From Oleiagrimonas sp963821885 (GTDB lineage: Bacteria; Pseudomonadota; Gammaproteobacteria; Xanthomonadales; Rhodanobacteraceae), in contig CAWGFN010000004.1 of NCBI GenBank assembly GCA_963821885.1, forward strand, positions 278,755 to 342,754: a DNA stretch of 64,000 bases, read 5' to 3'. Made by a program: the position numbers and the translations under genes. Below the pieces are notes generated by a model that was given only the letters and a program-made list of their open reading frames with translations, did no database searches and was not told the DNA's origin. Positions 53,066 to 62,090 of the stretch are shown here, in pieces. The number at the start of each line of letters is the position of its first letter. Positions within the stretch are counted from its first letter, which is position 1.

Positions 53066-54177
53066 GCCCTCAACGCGAACCCACCATTCTCGATTCATTC
53101 CTGCAGGCGGGCATGAGCCGGCGCGCCTTCCTGAAGTTCTGCGCCACGTCCGCCGCCATGCTCGCCCTGCCGGCCGCGCGCGCGGCGGAAATGAGCGAAA
53201 GGCTTGCGCACACGCCACGGCCGACGGTCATCTACCTGTCGTTCCAGGAATGCACCGGCTGTCTCGAATCGCTGACCCGCTCGTTCCAGCCCACGCTTGA
53301 AGGGCTGATCTTCAACACGATTTCGCTGGCCTACAACGACACCCTGATGGCCGCTTCCGGCGAAGCGGCGGAAGCCGCGCGGGAGTCGGCGATGCGCAAG
53401 GCCTGGGGCAAATACGTGTTGATCGTCGATGGCTCCATCCCGCGGGGCGAGAACAGCGTCTACTGCGTGGCTGGCGGCAAGAGCGCGCTGGAAAGCCTCA
53501 CCCATGCAGCCGAGGGCGCCGCCGCGATCATTGCCGTCGGCACCTGCTCGTCCTTCGGCGGCATTCCCCATGCGATGCCCAACCCGACCCATGCGGCTCC
53601 GGTCCAGGAACTGGTCGGCGACAAACCGGTGATCAACCTGTCCGGCTGCCCGCCCATTCCGGAAGTGATCACCGGAACGATCACCTACTACCTCAGTTTC
53701 GGCCTGCCCGAGCTGGATGAGCACCATCGTCCGGTCATGTTCTACGGCACGTCCATCCATGACCGCTGCTACCGGCGGCCGTTCTACGACAAGGGGCTGT
53801 TCGCCAAGAGCTTCGACGACAAGGGCGCCCGCAACGGCTGGTGCCTGTTCGAACTGGGCTGCAAGGGGCCCGTGACGCACAACGCGTGCGCCACCATGAA
53901 GTGGAACTCGGGCACCAGCTTCCCCATCGAGTCGGGCCATGGCTGCCTGGGTTGTTCGGAACCCGATTTCTGGGACGGCGGCAGTTTCTATACGCCGCTG
54001 TCGGCAACCACGGGCAGTGTCGGCAAGACGGCAGCGATCGCGCTCGGCGCCGGCGCCGCGCTCGGGGCCGGTTCGGCATGGCTCGCCCACCGCCGCGCCC
54101 ACAAGCGTGGCGCTGGCGAAGGCGCCCAGCCCGACCAGAGCCATTCCGCCCCCGCGGAGAAGGAGGATCAGGCATGA
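53062..54177 (+). CDS. hynS: [NiFe]-hydrogenase small subunit HynS
   Basis: A 371-residue FeS subunit passing electrons from the NiFe site. A Tat signal (MSRRAFLKF at 18-26) sends the dimer across the membrane. The proximal cluster motif is ECTGCLES (C64, C67) with VGTCSSFGG later. The C-terminal half has the medial/distal cluster Cys and His (SIHDRCYRRP, GWCLFELGCKGPVT, GHGCLGCSE). It ends with one helix (AAIALGAGAALGAGSAWLA) for membrane anchoring. The extra Cys residues of O2-tolerant enzymes are absent (G66 instead). The start overlaps the HupH-like stop by 4 bases. Confidence 0.95.
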   Translation: MSPQREPTILDSFLQAGMSRRAFLKFCATSAAMLALPAARAAEMSERLAHTPRPTVIYLSFQECTGCLESLTRSFQPTLEGLIFNTISLAYNDTLMAASGEAAEAARESAMRKAWGKYVLIVDGSIPRGENSVYCVAGGKSALESLTHAAEGAAAIIAVGTCSSFGGIPHAMPNPTHAAPVQELVGDKPVINLSGCPPIPEVITGTITYYLSFGLPELDEHHRPVMFYGTSIHDRCYRRPFYDKGLFAKSFDDKGARNGWCLFELGCKGPVTHNACATMKWNSGTSFPIESGHGCLGCSEPDFWDGGSFYTPLSATTGSVGKTAAIALGAGAALGAGSAWLAHRRAHKRGAGEGAQPDQSHSAPAEKEDQA

Positions 54178-54836
54178 GCAGCCTCCTCGAATTCGCGCGC
54201 GGCCCGGCCATGCAGCTATCGATGGGCATTTTCGTGCTCGGCGTCGCCTGGCGCCTATTCGCGCTCGCCCTGCTCCCCTGGAGACGCAATCGTGCCCGGC
54301 CGCGGCCCGGCAGCCCCGGCGTCGTTGGCGGCGCGCTCAGGGGCCTGGTTTCGCACTGGTTCCCCCGTCGGGAATACATGCGCAAAAGCGCCTTCCATTT
54401 CGTCAACGGCTATGTCTTCCACATCGGGCTTTTCGTGATCGTGTTCGGGTTCGGCCCGCATATCCGTTTCCTGAGTGGATTGGTCGGCCTGTCCTGGCCC
54501 AACCTGCCCAGCCCGTTCATCTACATCGTCGGCGCCATCACCCTGGCGTCCCTGCTGGCCGCGCTGATTCATCGCATCGTCCATCCGGTCCAACGACTGC
54601 TCTCGGGCCTTGACGACTATTTCAGCTGGTTCGTCACGACGCTTCCCGTGATCACCGGCCTGGCTCTCGTGGGCCATTTTGCAGCGAGCTACTCCACCCT
54701 GCTTGCCGTCCACATCCTCAGCGTCTGCCTGCTGTTGATCTGGTTCCCCTTCGGCAAGCTGATGCACGCCTTCCTTTTCCTGTTCTCACGCGCCACGACC
54801 GGCGCCCGCCTGGCCATGCGCGGCGTCAAGTTCTGA
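54174..54836 (+). CDS. isp1: Isp1, b-type cytochrome membrane subunit
   Basis: A 220-residue protein with five membrane helices of the NarI/nitrate reductase gamma type. His residues that could bind two hemes: FHFVNGYVFHIGLF and GHFAASYSTLLAVHILS. It overlaps hynS by 4 bases (ATGA) with AAGGAGGA before the start. In Isp-type hydrogenases (Allochromatium, Thiocapsa) this subunit and Isp2 link the enzyme to the quinone pool. Confidence 0.88.
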   Translation: MSSLLEFARGPAMQLSMGIFVLGVAWRLFALALLPWRRNRARPRPGSPGVVGGALRGLVSHWFPRREYMRKSAFHFVNGYVFHIGLFVIVFGFGPHIRFLSGLVGLSWPNLPSPFIYIVGAITLASLLAALIHRIVHPVQRLLSGLDDYFSWFVTTLPVITGLALVGHFAASYSTLLAVHILSVCLLLIWFPFGKLMHAFLFLFSRATTGARLAMRGVKF

Positions 54837-54847
54837 AGGAGAAAACG

Positions 54848-56176
54848 ATGACCGAAGCAAAGACTCAGGCGAGGGCACGTTTCGATCTCCAGGGCGACCT
54901 GCCGGATGAGGAGCGCGTGCGCCATGCACGCGATACGTTCGTCAAGGAATTTGGCGTCGCCAATGCATCGCAACTGGATGCCTGCGTGCGCTGCGGCCTG
55001 TGCGCCGAAGCGTGCCATTTCTACGTCGCGACCGGTGATGCCAAATACACGCCGATCCACAAGCTCGAACCGCTCAAGCGGGCCTATCGCAACGAAGTCG
55101 GCGCCTTCGCGCCATTGCGCCGCTGGTTCGGCCGGGCCAAGCCGGTCGACCTGGCCGAGCTCGAAGAGTGGGAAGAGCTCATCTACGACAGCTGCACGAT
55201 GTGCGGCCGCTGCACGCAGATCTGTCCCATGGGCATCGACATCGCCTCGCTGGTCGAGGAGGCGCGGCACGGCATGTACGAAGCCGGTCTGGTTCCGGAC
55301 CGACTTGCCCACATCGCACGCAATGCCGAGACCCAGCACAGTCCCTTCGGCACGCAATCGGACTTCATCCGCACGATCCACGAGATCGAGGCGAAGTTCG
55401 GCATCGCCCTTCCGCTGGACAGGGAACGCGCGGACATCCTGGTGACCCTGACGCCGAGCGAACTCGAGGACCAGCAGGACGCCATCGCGGCGATGCAGAA
55501 GATTTTCGACAGCGCGGGACTGGACTGGACACTCTCTTCCGAGGCATTCGAAGCCACCAATTTCGGCTACCTGTCGGGCAACCTCCCGCTCCAGCGCGAC
55601 TTGACGCGGCGCATCATCGACCACGCGGCGGCCATCGGCGCGAAGACCCTGGTCCTGCCCGAATGCGGACACGCCTATGGCGCGGCGCGCTGGGAAGCGG
55701 CCGAGTGGTATGACGGCCCGGTTCCCGTGGACGTCCTGCATATCGTCGAATTCCTCGATCAACTGATCGGCGACGGCCGCATCAGGCTGGACAGGATGGG
55801 CGACACCGGAACCTTCCACTATCCCTGCCAGCAATTTCGCCGCGGCGGTCTCAAGGACGCACCGCGCCGGATCCTGGCGGCGCTGGGCATGGAGCTGATC
55901 GACATGAAGCCCTCGGGCGATTTCAGCTATTGCTGCGGCGGCGGTGGCGGCGTGGTGTCCAATGAGCGCGCCGCGCCCCTGCGAGCGAAGGTTTTCGCGA
56001 TCAAACGGCAGGAAGTCGAGGACACCGGAGCCAAGCATTTCGTGACCAGCTGCGGCATCTGCGCGCTGACGTTCCAGAAGGGGGCGAAGGCCGCCGGATG
56101 GGACCGCATGCCCGAGAGTCTCGTGGTGCTGGTCGCGCAAAATCTGGTCGGGCCGGAAAGGCCGGCGAGTACCTAG
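54848..56176 (+). CDS. isp2: Isp2, HdrD-like iron-sulfur protein
   Basis: A 442-residue cytoplasmic protein. Two 4Fe-4S motifs at residues 47-60 (CVRCGLCAEAC) and 118-130 (CTMCGRCTQICPMG) are followed by CCG-type repeats (LVLPECGHAYGAARW; TFHYPCQQF; YCCGGGGG; TSCGICAL). It resembles heterodisulfide reductase subunit D and the DsrK family, which handle thiol/disulfide or sulfur chemistry. Spacing from isp1 is 11 bases. It is the electron partner of HynSL. Confidence 0.92.
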   Translation: MTEAKTQARARFDLQGDLPDEERVRHARDTFVKEFGVANASQLDACVRCGLCAEACHFYVATGDAKYTPIHKLEPLKRAYRNEVGAFAPLRRWFGRAKPVDLAELEEWEELIYDSCTMCGRCTQICPMGIDIASLVEEARHGMYEAGLVPDRLAHIARNAETQHSPFGTQSDFIRTIHEIEAKFGIALPLDRERADILVTLTPSELEDQQDAIAAMQKIFDSAGLDWTLSSEAFEATNFGYLSGNLPLQRDLTRRIIDHAAAIGAKTLVLPECGHAYGAARWEAAEWYDGPVPVDVLHIVEFLDQLIGDGRIRLDRMGDTGTFHYPCQQFRRGGLKDAPRRILAALGMELIDMKPSGDFSYCCGGGGGVVSNERAAPLRAKVFAIKRQEVEDTGAKHFVTSCGICALTFQKGAKAAGWDRMPESLVVLVAQNLVGPERPAST

Positions 56177-56246
56177 CCATGCAAGCCGCGCCGGGAGGCG
56201 CGTTTCGTGATCCAACCGCGGCACCGAAAACGGGAGACAAGATCAC

Positions 56247-56684
56247 ATGCTCGGATTTACCCCATACCTCGCCATCTACGGCGGCATACTGATCGGCATC
56301 GCCTGCGGCGCCATGATGATCGTGCTCGGCCATATCGCCGGCATCAGCGGCATCGCGGAGGAATTGCTGCCGCCATGGGAAGAACCGGAATCGCTGGACT
56401 GGCGATCGGGATTCATCCTCGGACTGCTTGCCGGAGCGTTGCTCTACGGTCTCGTCCACGGCGCGATGCCGCTCGCCGAGGTGAAGCTATCCGGTCCGCT
56501 GATGGCCCTGGCGGGACTGCTGGTCGGGGTCGGGACGTCCTTTGGCCATGGATGCACATCCGGCCATGGCGTCAACGGCATCGCGCGGCTTTCCCTGCGG
56601 TCATTCGTCGCCACCGGGCTGTTCATGCTGTTCGGATTGCTCACCACCTACGTCGTCCGGCACGTCCTGGGCCTGGGGGTCTGA
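56247..56684 (+). CDS. YeeE/YedE-type sulfur transporter subunit (PmpA-like)
   Basis: A 145-residue membrane protein with about four helices. GTSFGHGCTSGHGVNGIARLS is the family's core (split YeeE/YedE, DUF395), with the conserved Cys thought to pass thiosulfate or persulfide across the membrane. Its partner starts 1 base after the stop. Placement between isp2 and hynL is notable: it suggests a sulfur compound linked to this hydrogenase. Confidence 0.88.
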   Translation: MLGFTPYLAIYGGILIGIACGAMMIVLGHIAGISGIAEELLPPWEEPESLDWRSGFILGLLAGALLYGLVHGAMPLAEVKLSGPLMALAGLLVGVGTSFGHGCTSGHGVNGIARLSLRSFVATGLFMLFGLLTTYVVRHVLGLGV

Positions 56685-56685
56685 C

Positions 56686-57135
56686 ATGAAACGATTCATT
56701 GCAGCGCTGCTGGTCGGCACCCTGTTCGGACTGGGCCTGTCCATTGGCGGCATGACCAACCCGCAAAAGGTCCTCGACTTCCTCGATGTGGCCGGAAACT
56801 GGGATCCCAGCCTGGTCCTGTTGATGGGGTGCGCAGTCGCCGTGACCTTCCTCCTGTTCATTTTCGCCCACCGGATGACCCGGCCGTTCCTGGGCGACAA
56901 AATGAATTGGCCGGCCATGACGAAGGTCGACATCCATGTGATCGTGGGACCGATCCTGTTCGGCATCGGATGGGGAATCGGGGGCATCTGCCCGGGCCCG
57001 GCCGTTCAATTGCTGGTCACCAACAGCCACGCGGCCCTGTGGTTCCTGCCTCCCATGCTGGTCGGGTTCTGGATCGGGCGTCCCTACCACCGCAGGGCAC
57101 GCAGGAAGGCCGAACTGGAAAAGACCGGGGAATGA
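56686..57135 (+). CDS. YeeE/YedE-type sulfur transporter subunit (PmpB-like)
   Basis: A 149-residue membrane protein, second half of the pair. LSIGGMTNPQKVLDFLD and GIGWGIGGICPGPAVQLL are family signatures, the latter with the conserved Cys. Together the two halves equal a full YeeE/YedE. hynL starts 68 bases downstream, so the whole set is one operon. Confidence 0.9.
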   Translation: MKRFIAALLVGTLFGLGLSIGGMTNPQKVLDFLDVAGNWDPSLVLLMGCAVAVTFLLFIFAHRMTRPFLGDKMNWPAMTKVDIHVIVGPILFGIGWGIGGICPGPAVQLLVTNSHAALWFLPPMLVGFWIGRPYHRRARRKAELEKTGE

Positions 57136-57202
57136 GGCTCGCTGTCGGGAATGAAGGCGTGTACGTGCCATTTTGTGATGATCAAATTCTGGAGCCGTGA
57201 TC

Positions 57203-58949
57203 ATGGTTGAGACCGTCGTAGTTGATCCGATCACCCGTATCGAAGGCCACCTGCGCATCGAGGCCGTGCTCGACAACGGCGTGATCCGGCAGGCGTCGAG
57301 TTCCGGCACCATGGTGCGCGGCATCGAGATCATCCTGCGTGGCCGGGACCCGCGCGACGCCTGGGCCTTCGCGCAACGCATCTGCGGCGTGTGCACGCTG
57401 GTGCACGGCATGGCCTCGATCCGCTCCGTCGAGGATGCACTGCATTACCCGATCCCGCCGAATGCGCAGCTGATCCGCAACCTGATGACCGCCGCGCAAT
57501 TCGTCCACGACCACGTCATGCATTTCTATCACCTGCATGCGCTGGACTGGGTCGACGTGGTGTCGGCACTGAAAGCCGACCCGAAGCAGACCTCGGCGCT
57601 CGCGCAGTCGCTGAGCAGCTATCCGCAGTCCTCGCCCGGCTACTTCAGCGACGTGCAGACCAAGCTGAAGCGGTTCGTCGAGTCGGGGCAGCTGGGCATC
57701 TTCGCCAACGGCTACTGGGGCAGCCCGCTCTACAAGCTGCCCCCGGAAGCCAACCTGATGGCCGTGGCGCACTACCTGGACGCGCTGGAATGGCAGCGCG
57801 AGGTCGTGAAGCTGCATGCCATCTTCGGCGGCAAGAACCCGCACCCCAATTTCGTGGTGGGCGGCGTGCCGTCGGCCATCAGCATCGGTCCCGGCAGGCA
57901 CGGCGGCAACAGCGGCACCGCGCTCAACATGAACGGCCTGGCCACCGTGCAGGACGTCATCAGCAAGATGAAGGCCTTCGTCGAGCAGGTCTACATTCCC
58001 GACACCCTGGCCATCGCCGGCTTCTACAAGGACTGGTTCGCCAAGGGTGAAGGCGTCGGCAACTTCCTTACCTACGGCGAGTTCCCTGCCGAAGGGAAGA
58101 GCATCGACGACCTGTCCAGCCTGATGATCCCGCGCGGCATCATCACCGACCGCAACCTGGACAAGGTGCACGAGGTGGACCTGCGTTCGGCCGAACAGAT
58201 CCAGGAGTACGTCTCGCACTCCTGGTACGACTACAGCACCGGAAAGACGTCCGGGCTGCACCCGTTCGACGGCCAGACCAACCTTAATTACACCGGACCC
58301 AAGCCGCCCTATCAGCACCTGGATACCGAGGCCAGCTATTCGTGGCTGAAGTCGCCGCGCTGGAAAGGCAAGGTCATGGAGGTCGGTCCGCTGGCCCGCG
58401 TGCTGATGATGTACGCAACGGGCAACCAGGCCGCGCGCGAACTGGTCGACGCCTCGCTGAGTCATCTGCAACTGCCCATGCAGGCCATGTATTCGACCAT
58501 GGGCCGCACCATGGCACGCACGCTCGAGAGCAAGCTGATCGTCGACGGCATGCAGGGCTGGTACGACCAGCTGATGGCCAACATCAAGTCCGGTGACCTG
58601 AAGACGTTCAACGACACGCTGTGGGAGCCCTCCAGCTGGCCCGCCGAGGCCAGAGGCGTCGGTTTCATGGAGGCTCCGCGCGGCGCGCTGGCGCACTGGA
58701 TCGTGATCAAGGACGGCCTGATCGACAACTACCAGGCCGTGGTGCCCACCACCTGGAACGCCGGTCCGCGCGACACGCTGGGGCAGGACGGACCGTACGA
58801 GGCCGCCCTGCGCGGCACGGAACTGGCCGACCCCAAGCAGCCGCTGGAGATCCTGCGCACCATCCACAGTTTCGACCCCTGCCTGGCCTGCGCGGTGCAC
58901 GTGCAGGATCCGGAATGGCAAGCCGCTGTTGCAGATCGAGGTGAACTGA
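57203..58949 (+). CDS. hynL: [NiFe]-hydrogenase large subunit HynL (C-terminal frameshift)
   Basis: Catalytic subunit binding NiFe(CN)2CO. ATG 57203 has GGAG 9 bases upstream. VDPITRIEGHLRIE and the L1 motif RICGVCTLVHG (near residue 59) and L5 DPCLACAVH (residues 558-566) supply four Cys ligands. After VQDPE a one-base insertion (T58916) shifts the frame. Without it the tail reads GKPLLQIEVN and stops at 58949 (581 residues, with a 15-residue tail after His566 to be cut by HynD). As written, reading goes on in a wrong frame to 59248, over most of hypC. Confidence 0.93.
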
Positions 58950-58997
58950 AGTGCCTGCGCGCTCGATCCTTCTCTGCCGCTTCCCGGGAGCCACCTG

Positions 58998-59285
58998 ATG
59001 TGCCTCGGCATCCCCATGCGCGTGCTCGAGGACGGCGAATGGGTCGCCGCCTGCGCGGTCGATGGCGCGCAACGCCGGGTGAGCCTGGCGCTGGTCGGTC
59101 CGCAGGCGGCCGGCACCTGGTTGCTGGTGCACAAGGACACTGCCCGCGAAGTACTGAGCGAGGACGAGGCGAACAGCATCCGCAAGGCGCTGCAGGGCAT
59201 CACGGCGGCGCTGCGCGGCGAATCGGACCTGTCCCCGTATTTCGGTGACCTGGGGACCACGAAGCCACGCGCCCCGGAGCATTGA
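58998..59285 (+). CDS. hypC: Hydrogenase assembly chaperone HypC
   Basis: A 95-residue HypC/HybG/HupF protein: MCLGIPMRV start with the essential Cys2, then EWVAACAVDGAQRRVSLALVG. It carries the Fe(CN)2CO moiety with HypD and delivers it to the large subunit. It begins 48 bases after the predicted hynL stop (58949). The C-terminal end is longer than usual. Confidence 0.92.
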   Translation: MCLGIPMRVLEDGEWVAACAVDGAQRRVSLALVGPQAAGTWLLVHKDTAREVLSEDEANSIRKALQGITAALRGESDLSPYFGDLGTTKPRAPEH

Positions 59286-59393
59286 GATGGCCGGGTCTCG
59301 AAGGTCCCTGCCGTGCTGCCGCCGTGGGGTCGCGTCCGCGCTCGGCCGTGTCGCACCGCGAACGCATCCCGCCGCCAGAACGGATGCAACACC

Positions 59394-60473
59394 ATGAACG
59401 CCCACGTCCCGGAACGCATCCAGCCCGGTCGCGGGGACGACCTGCCGCCACTGCGCATCCGCTTCACGTCGGCCCGCGACAACCGCCGGGTGGGCGAGTG
59501 GCTGCGCGGAACGACGCCCGAGGAAGCCGTCACGCGCGCCGGCACGGTATATGCGATCTGTCGCCGTGCCCAGCAGGCCGCATCCCGGCTGGCCACGCAT
59601 GCCGCGGACGGCGCATGCCGCGCTCCCGACGCCCCCCATGCCCCACCGGTACTCGCCGAATGGCTGCGCGAACATGCATGCAACCTCATGCTCTCCTGGC
59701 CAAAGCTCCTGCACCAGCCCGAGGAACCGGCACTGCCCCGTGCGCTCCTGCAGGTCGGCGGGCCTGCATGGGCGCTTCCGGACGCACTGGCACCATGCCT
59801 GCGCGACGAGGTGCTGGGCATGCCCCCGGAAGCCTTCCTGGCCCTGGACGCATCCGGACTGGACCGCTGGTGCACGAGCGCCGAAACGGCCACGGCGGCG
59901 CGCTTCCGTGACTGGCGCGGCGGTCCCTTCCGCCTCGACGACCATCCGCCCCTGCTGCCCGACACCACCGCCTGGGATGACACCACGGCAGCCACCCTGG
60001 CCGCCCACATGCGCGGCGAGCCGGACTTCTGCCTGCAGCCGTGCTGGCATGGGCGGACCGTGGAAACCGGCGCCTTCACGCGCCAGCGCGCGCATCCGTT
60101 GCTGCGGGCCTGGCTGCGGTTGTCCGGCAACGACCCGGCCGCGCGCATGCTGGCGCGACTGATCGAACTGGCCACGGCGGCCGCCGGCCGGCCCGTCGGC
60201 AACGCCCTGCGTGCCTGGTCGCCGGACGCGGGGGAAGGCATCGCCGCGGTGGAGACCGCACGCGGGCCGCTGCTGCACTTCGTGCAGATGCGTGGCGGCC
60301 GCATCCGGGACTACCGCGTGCTGGCACCCACGGAATGGAATTTTCATCCGCGCGGTCTGCTGGCACGGGCCGCCGGGGCCATGGACGATGACAACCGGAC
60401 GGCCGGCCTCGAGGCCTGGGTGCTGGCGCTCGACCCCTGCGATGAATGCAGGGTGGAGGTCGGCCATGCATGA
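59394..60473 (+). CDS. HupK-like hydrogenase assembly protein
   Basis: A 359-residue protein that resembles a degraded large subunit: RGPLLHFVQMRGGRIRDYRV then LAPTEWNFHPRG and DPCDECRVEVGHA at the C-terminus, like L5 of HynL (both Cys kept, the final His changed). The N-terminal L1 motif is reduced to AICRRAQ. HupK proteins are thought to be scaffolds for the Fe(CN)2CO transfer. It overlaps hypA by 8 bases. Confidence 0.8.
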   Translation: MNAHVPERIQPGRGDDLPPLRIRFTSARDNRRVGEWLRGTTPEEAVTRAGTVYAICRRAQQAASRLATHAADGACRAPDAPHAPPVLAEWLREHACNLMLSWPKLLHQPEEPALPRALLQVGGPAWALPDALAPCLRDEVLGMPPEAFLALDASGLDRWCTSAETATAARFRDWRGGPFRLDDHPPLLPDTTAWDDTTAATLAAHMRGEPDFCLQPCWHGRTVETGAFTRQRAHPLLRAWLRLSGNDPAARMLARLIELATAAAGRPVGNALRAWSPDAGEGIAAVETARGPLLHFVQMRGGRIRDYRVLAPTEWNFHPRGLLARAAGAMDDDNRTAGLEAWVLALDPCDECRVEVGHA

Positions 60474-60807
60474 GATGTCGCTGGCCGAGAGCGTGCTCGG
60501 CATCATCGAGACCGCACAACAGCGCCAGGGCTTCGAACGTGTGCGTACGGTGCGGCTGGAAATCGGCGCCCTGGCCGGGGTCGAGATCGAGGCGCTGCGT
60601 CATTGCCTGCAGATCGTGCTGCATCGGAGCGTGGCGCGCGACGCGACCATCGAATGCGACATCAAGCCCGGAAGCGGCTTCTGTCTCGACTGCGGACAGA
60701 CCGTCCCGATCGCGACCCTTTACGCGGATTGCCCGCGCTGTTCGGGCGCGCATGTCCAGGCCACCGGCGGGCTGGACATGCGCGTGCTGGACCTGACCGT
60801 TCATTGA
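60466..60807 (+). CDS. hypA: Nickel metallochaperone HypA
   Basis: A 113-residue protein. The N-terminal MHEMSLAESVLGIIE holds the Ni ligand His2. Zn finger CLDCGQTVPI with CPRCSG. It works with HypB to insert Ni into the large subunit. Overlaps the HupK-like gene and is followed by hypB 11 bases later. Confidence 0.95.
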   Translation: MHEMSLAESVLGIIETAQQRQGFERVRTVRLEIGALAGVEIEALRHCLQIVLHRSVARDATIECDIKPGSGFCLDCGQTVPIATLYADCPRCSGAHVQATGGLDMRVLDLTVH

Positions 60808-60818
60808 GAGGTGTAGTC

Positions 60819-61757
60819 ATGTGCAAGGTATGCGGCTGTGGATCAGGCGAGACACGCATCGAGTCCGGTGCCGGACGGGGTGCCCATCGGCATCACGATC
60901 ACGATCACGGACATGATCACGGACACGAGCACGGGCACGCGCACACCGGCGAGCACGACGGACACGCCCGCGACCTGCGCTTCGACCAGGGCCCGGCCCA
61001 CGCCCACGCACCGGGCATGAGCCAGGAGCGCATGGTGCGCATCGAGCAGGACATCCTGTCGGTCAACAACGCGCATGCCGCGGACAATCGCCGCTGGTTC
61101 GCCCATCACGGCGTGTTCGCGCTCAACCTGGTCTCCAGCCCCGGCGCCGGCAAGACCAGCCTGCTGGTGCGCACGATCGAGGCATTGCGCGAGGAGATGC
61201 CGGTGGCCGTGATCGAGGGCGACCAGCAGACCCACCGCGACGCCGACCGCATCCGCGCCACCGGGGCACGGGCGCTGCAGATCAATACCGGCAAGGGCTG
61301 CCATCTCGATGCGCACATGCTCGGCCACGCCCTGCAGCAACTGGTCCCGGACGACGGCAGCCTGCTGCTGGTCGAGAACGTCGGCAACCTGGTGTGCCCC
61401 GCCGGCTTCGACCTGGGCGAGGCGCACAAGGTGGTGGTGCTCTCGGTGACCGAGGGCGAGGACAAGCCGCTCAAGTACCCGGACATGTTCAACGCCGCCG
61501 ACCTGATGGTGCTGAACAAGATCGACCTGCTTCCCCACTTGCGGTTCGATGTCGAGCAGTGCATCGCCCATGCCCACCGGATCAACCCGGATCTCGGGAT
61601 CCTCAAGGTGTCGGCCGAGACCGGCGAAGGGTTCGACGCCTGGCTCGACTGGTTGCGCCAGGGCGTCGAGCGCGCACGGCAACGGCAGCGGCACAACATC
61701 GATGCCTTGCAGCGGCGCATCGAGGAACTCGAAGCGCAACTGGCCGCCCGCGGCTGA
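60819..61757 (+). CDS. hypB: Nickel-storing GTPase HypB
   Basis: A 312-residue GTPase. N-terminal CKVCGCG Ni site, then a His-rich stretch with about 18 His (residues 23-65), typical of nickel-storing HypB. GTPase motifs: SSPGAGKTSLL, EGDQQTHRDADR, LNKIDLL. The G-domain Cys/His Ni/Zn site is near INTGKGCHLDAHM. Releases Ni to HypA upon GTP hydrolysis. hypF begins 7 bases after it. Confidence 0.96.
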   Translation: MCKVCGCGSGETRIESGAGRGAHRHHDHDHGHDHGHEHGHAHTGEHDGHARDLRFDQGPAHAHAPGMSQERMVRIEQDILSVNNAHAADNRRWFAHHGVFALNLVSSPGAGKTSLLVRTIEALREEMPVAVIEGDQQTHRDADRIRATGARALQINTGKGCHLDAHMLGHALQQLVPDDGSLLLVENVGNLVCPAGFDLGEAHKVVVLSVTEGEDKPLKYPDMFNAADLMVLNKIDLLPHLRFDVEQCIAHAHRINPDLGILKVSAETGEGFDAWLDWLRQGVERARQRQRHNIDALQRRIEELEAQLAARG

Positions 61758-61763
61758 ACCCGC

Positions 61764-62090
61764 ATGAGCGTCGCGGCCCACCACGTGCCAGGCATCACCC
61801 GACGCCACCTGCGCGTGCGCGGCGTGGTGCAGGGCGTGGGCTTTCGCCCCCACGTGTGGCGGCTGGCCCGCGACGAGGCGCTGGACGGCTGGGTGCGGAA
61901 CGATGCCGAGGGCGTGGAGATCGTGCTGCAGGGCCAGGCAGCCGCGATCGAACGCTTCACCGTGCGCCTGCGCGCGGAGGCCCCGCCCCGCGCGCGTATC
62001 GATGCCCTGGAGATCCGTGACGAACACCCCGGATCCATGCAGGAGGGATTCGCGATCCGCCCAGCCGGGACGGCGCCGCGCATACCATGA
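61764..62090 (+). CDS. hypF: HypF N-terminal acylphosphatase domain (split or frameshifted)
   Basis: A 108-residue reading with VRGVVQGVGFRPHVWRLA and WVRNDAEGVEIVLQG, the acylphosphatase active region. It stops at TGA 62088-62090, which overlaps an ATG at 62087 opening the rest of HypF (ATGA). One extra C in the CC at 62085-62086 would join the two reading frames. HypF converts carbamoyl phosphate to the cyanide ligand for HypE/HypD. Confidence 0.85.
   Translation: MSVAAHHVPGITRRHLRVRGVVQGVGFRPHVWRLARDEALDGWVRNDAEGVEIVLQGQAAAIERFTVRLRAEAPPRARIDALEIRDEHPGSMQEGFAIRPAGTAPRIP

Noticed and set aside
53250..53600. O2-tolerant (Hyd-1-like) hydrogenase small subunit
   Set aside because: The two supernumerary Cys residues around the proximal cluster are absent.
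57182..60304. 1040-codon open frame on the minus strand opposite hynL and hypC
   Set aside because: Shadow of the hydrogenase genes, low-complexity Arg/Ser/Ala composition and no family signature.
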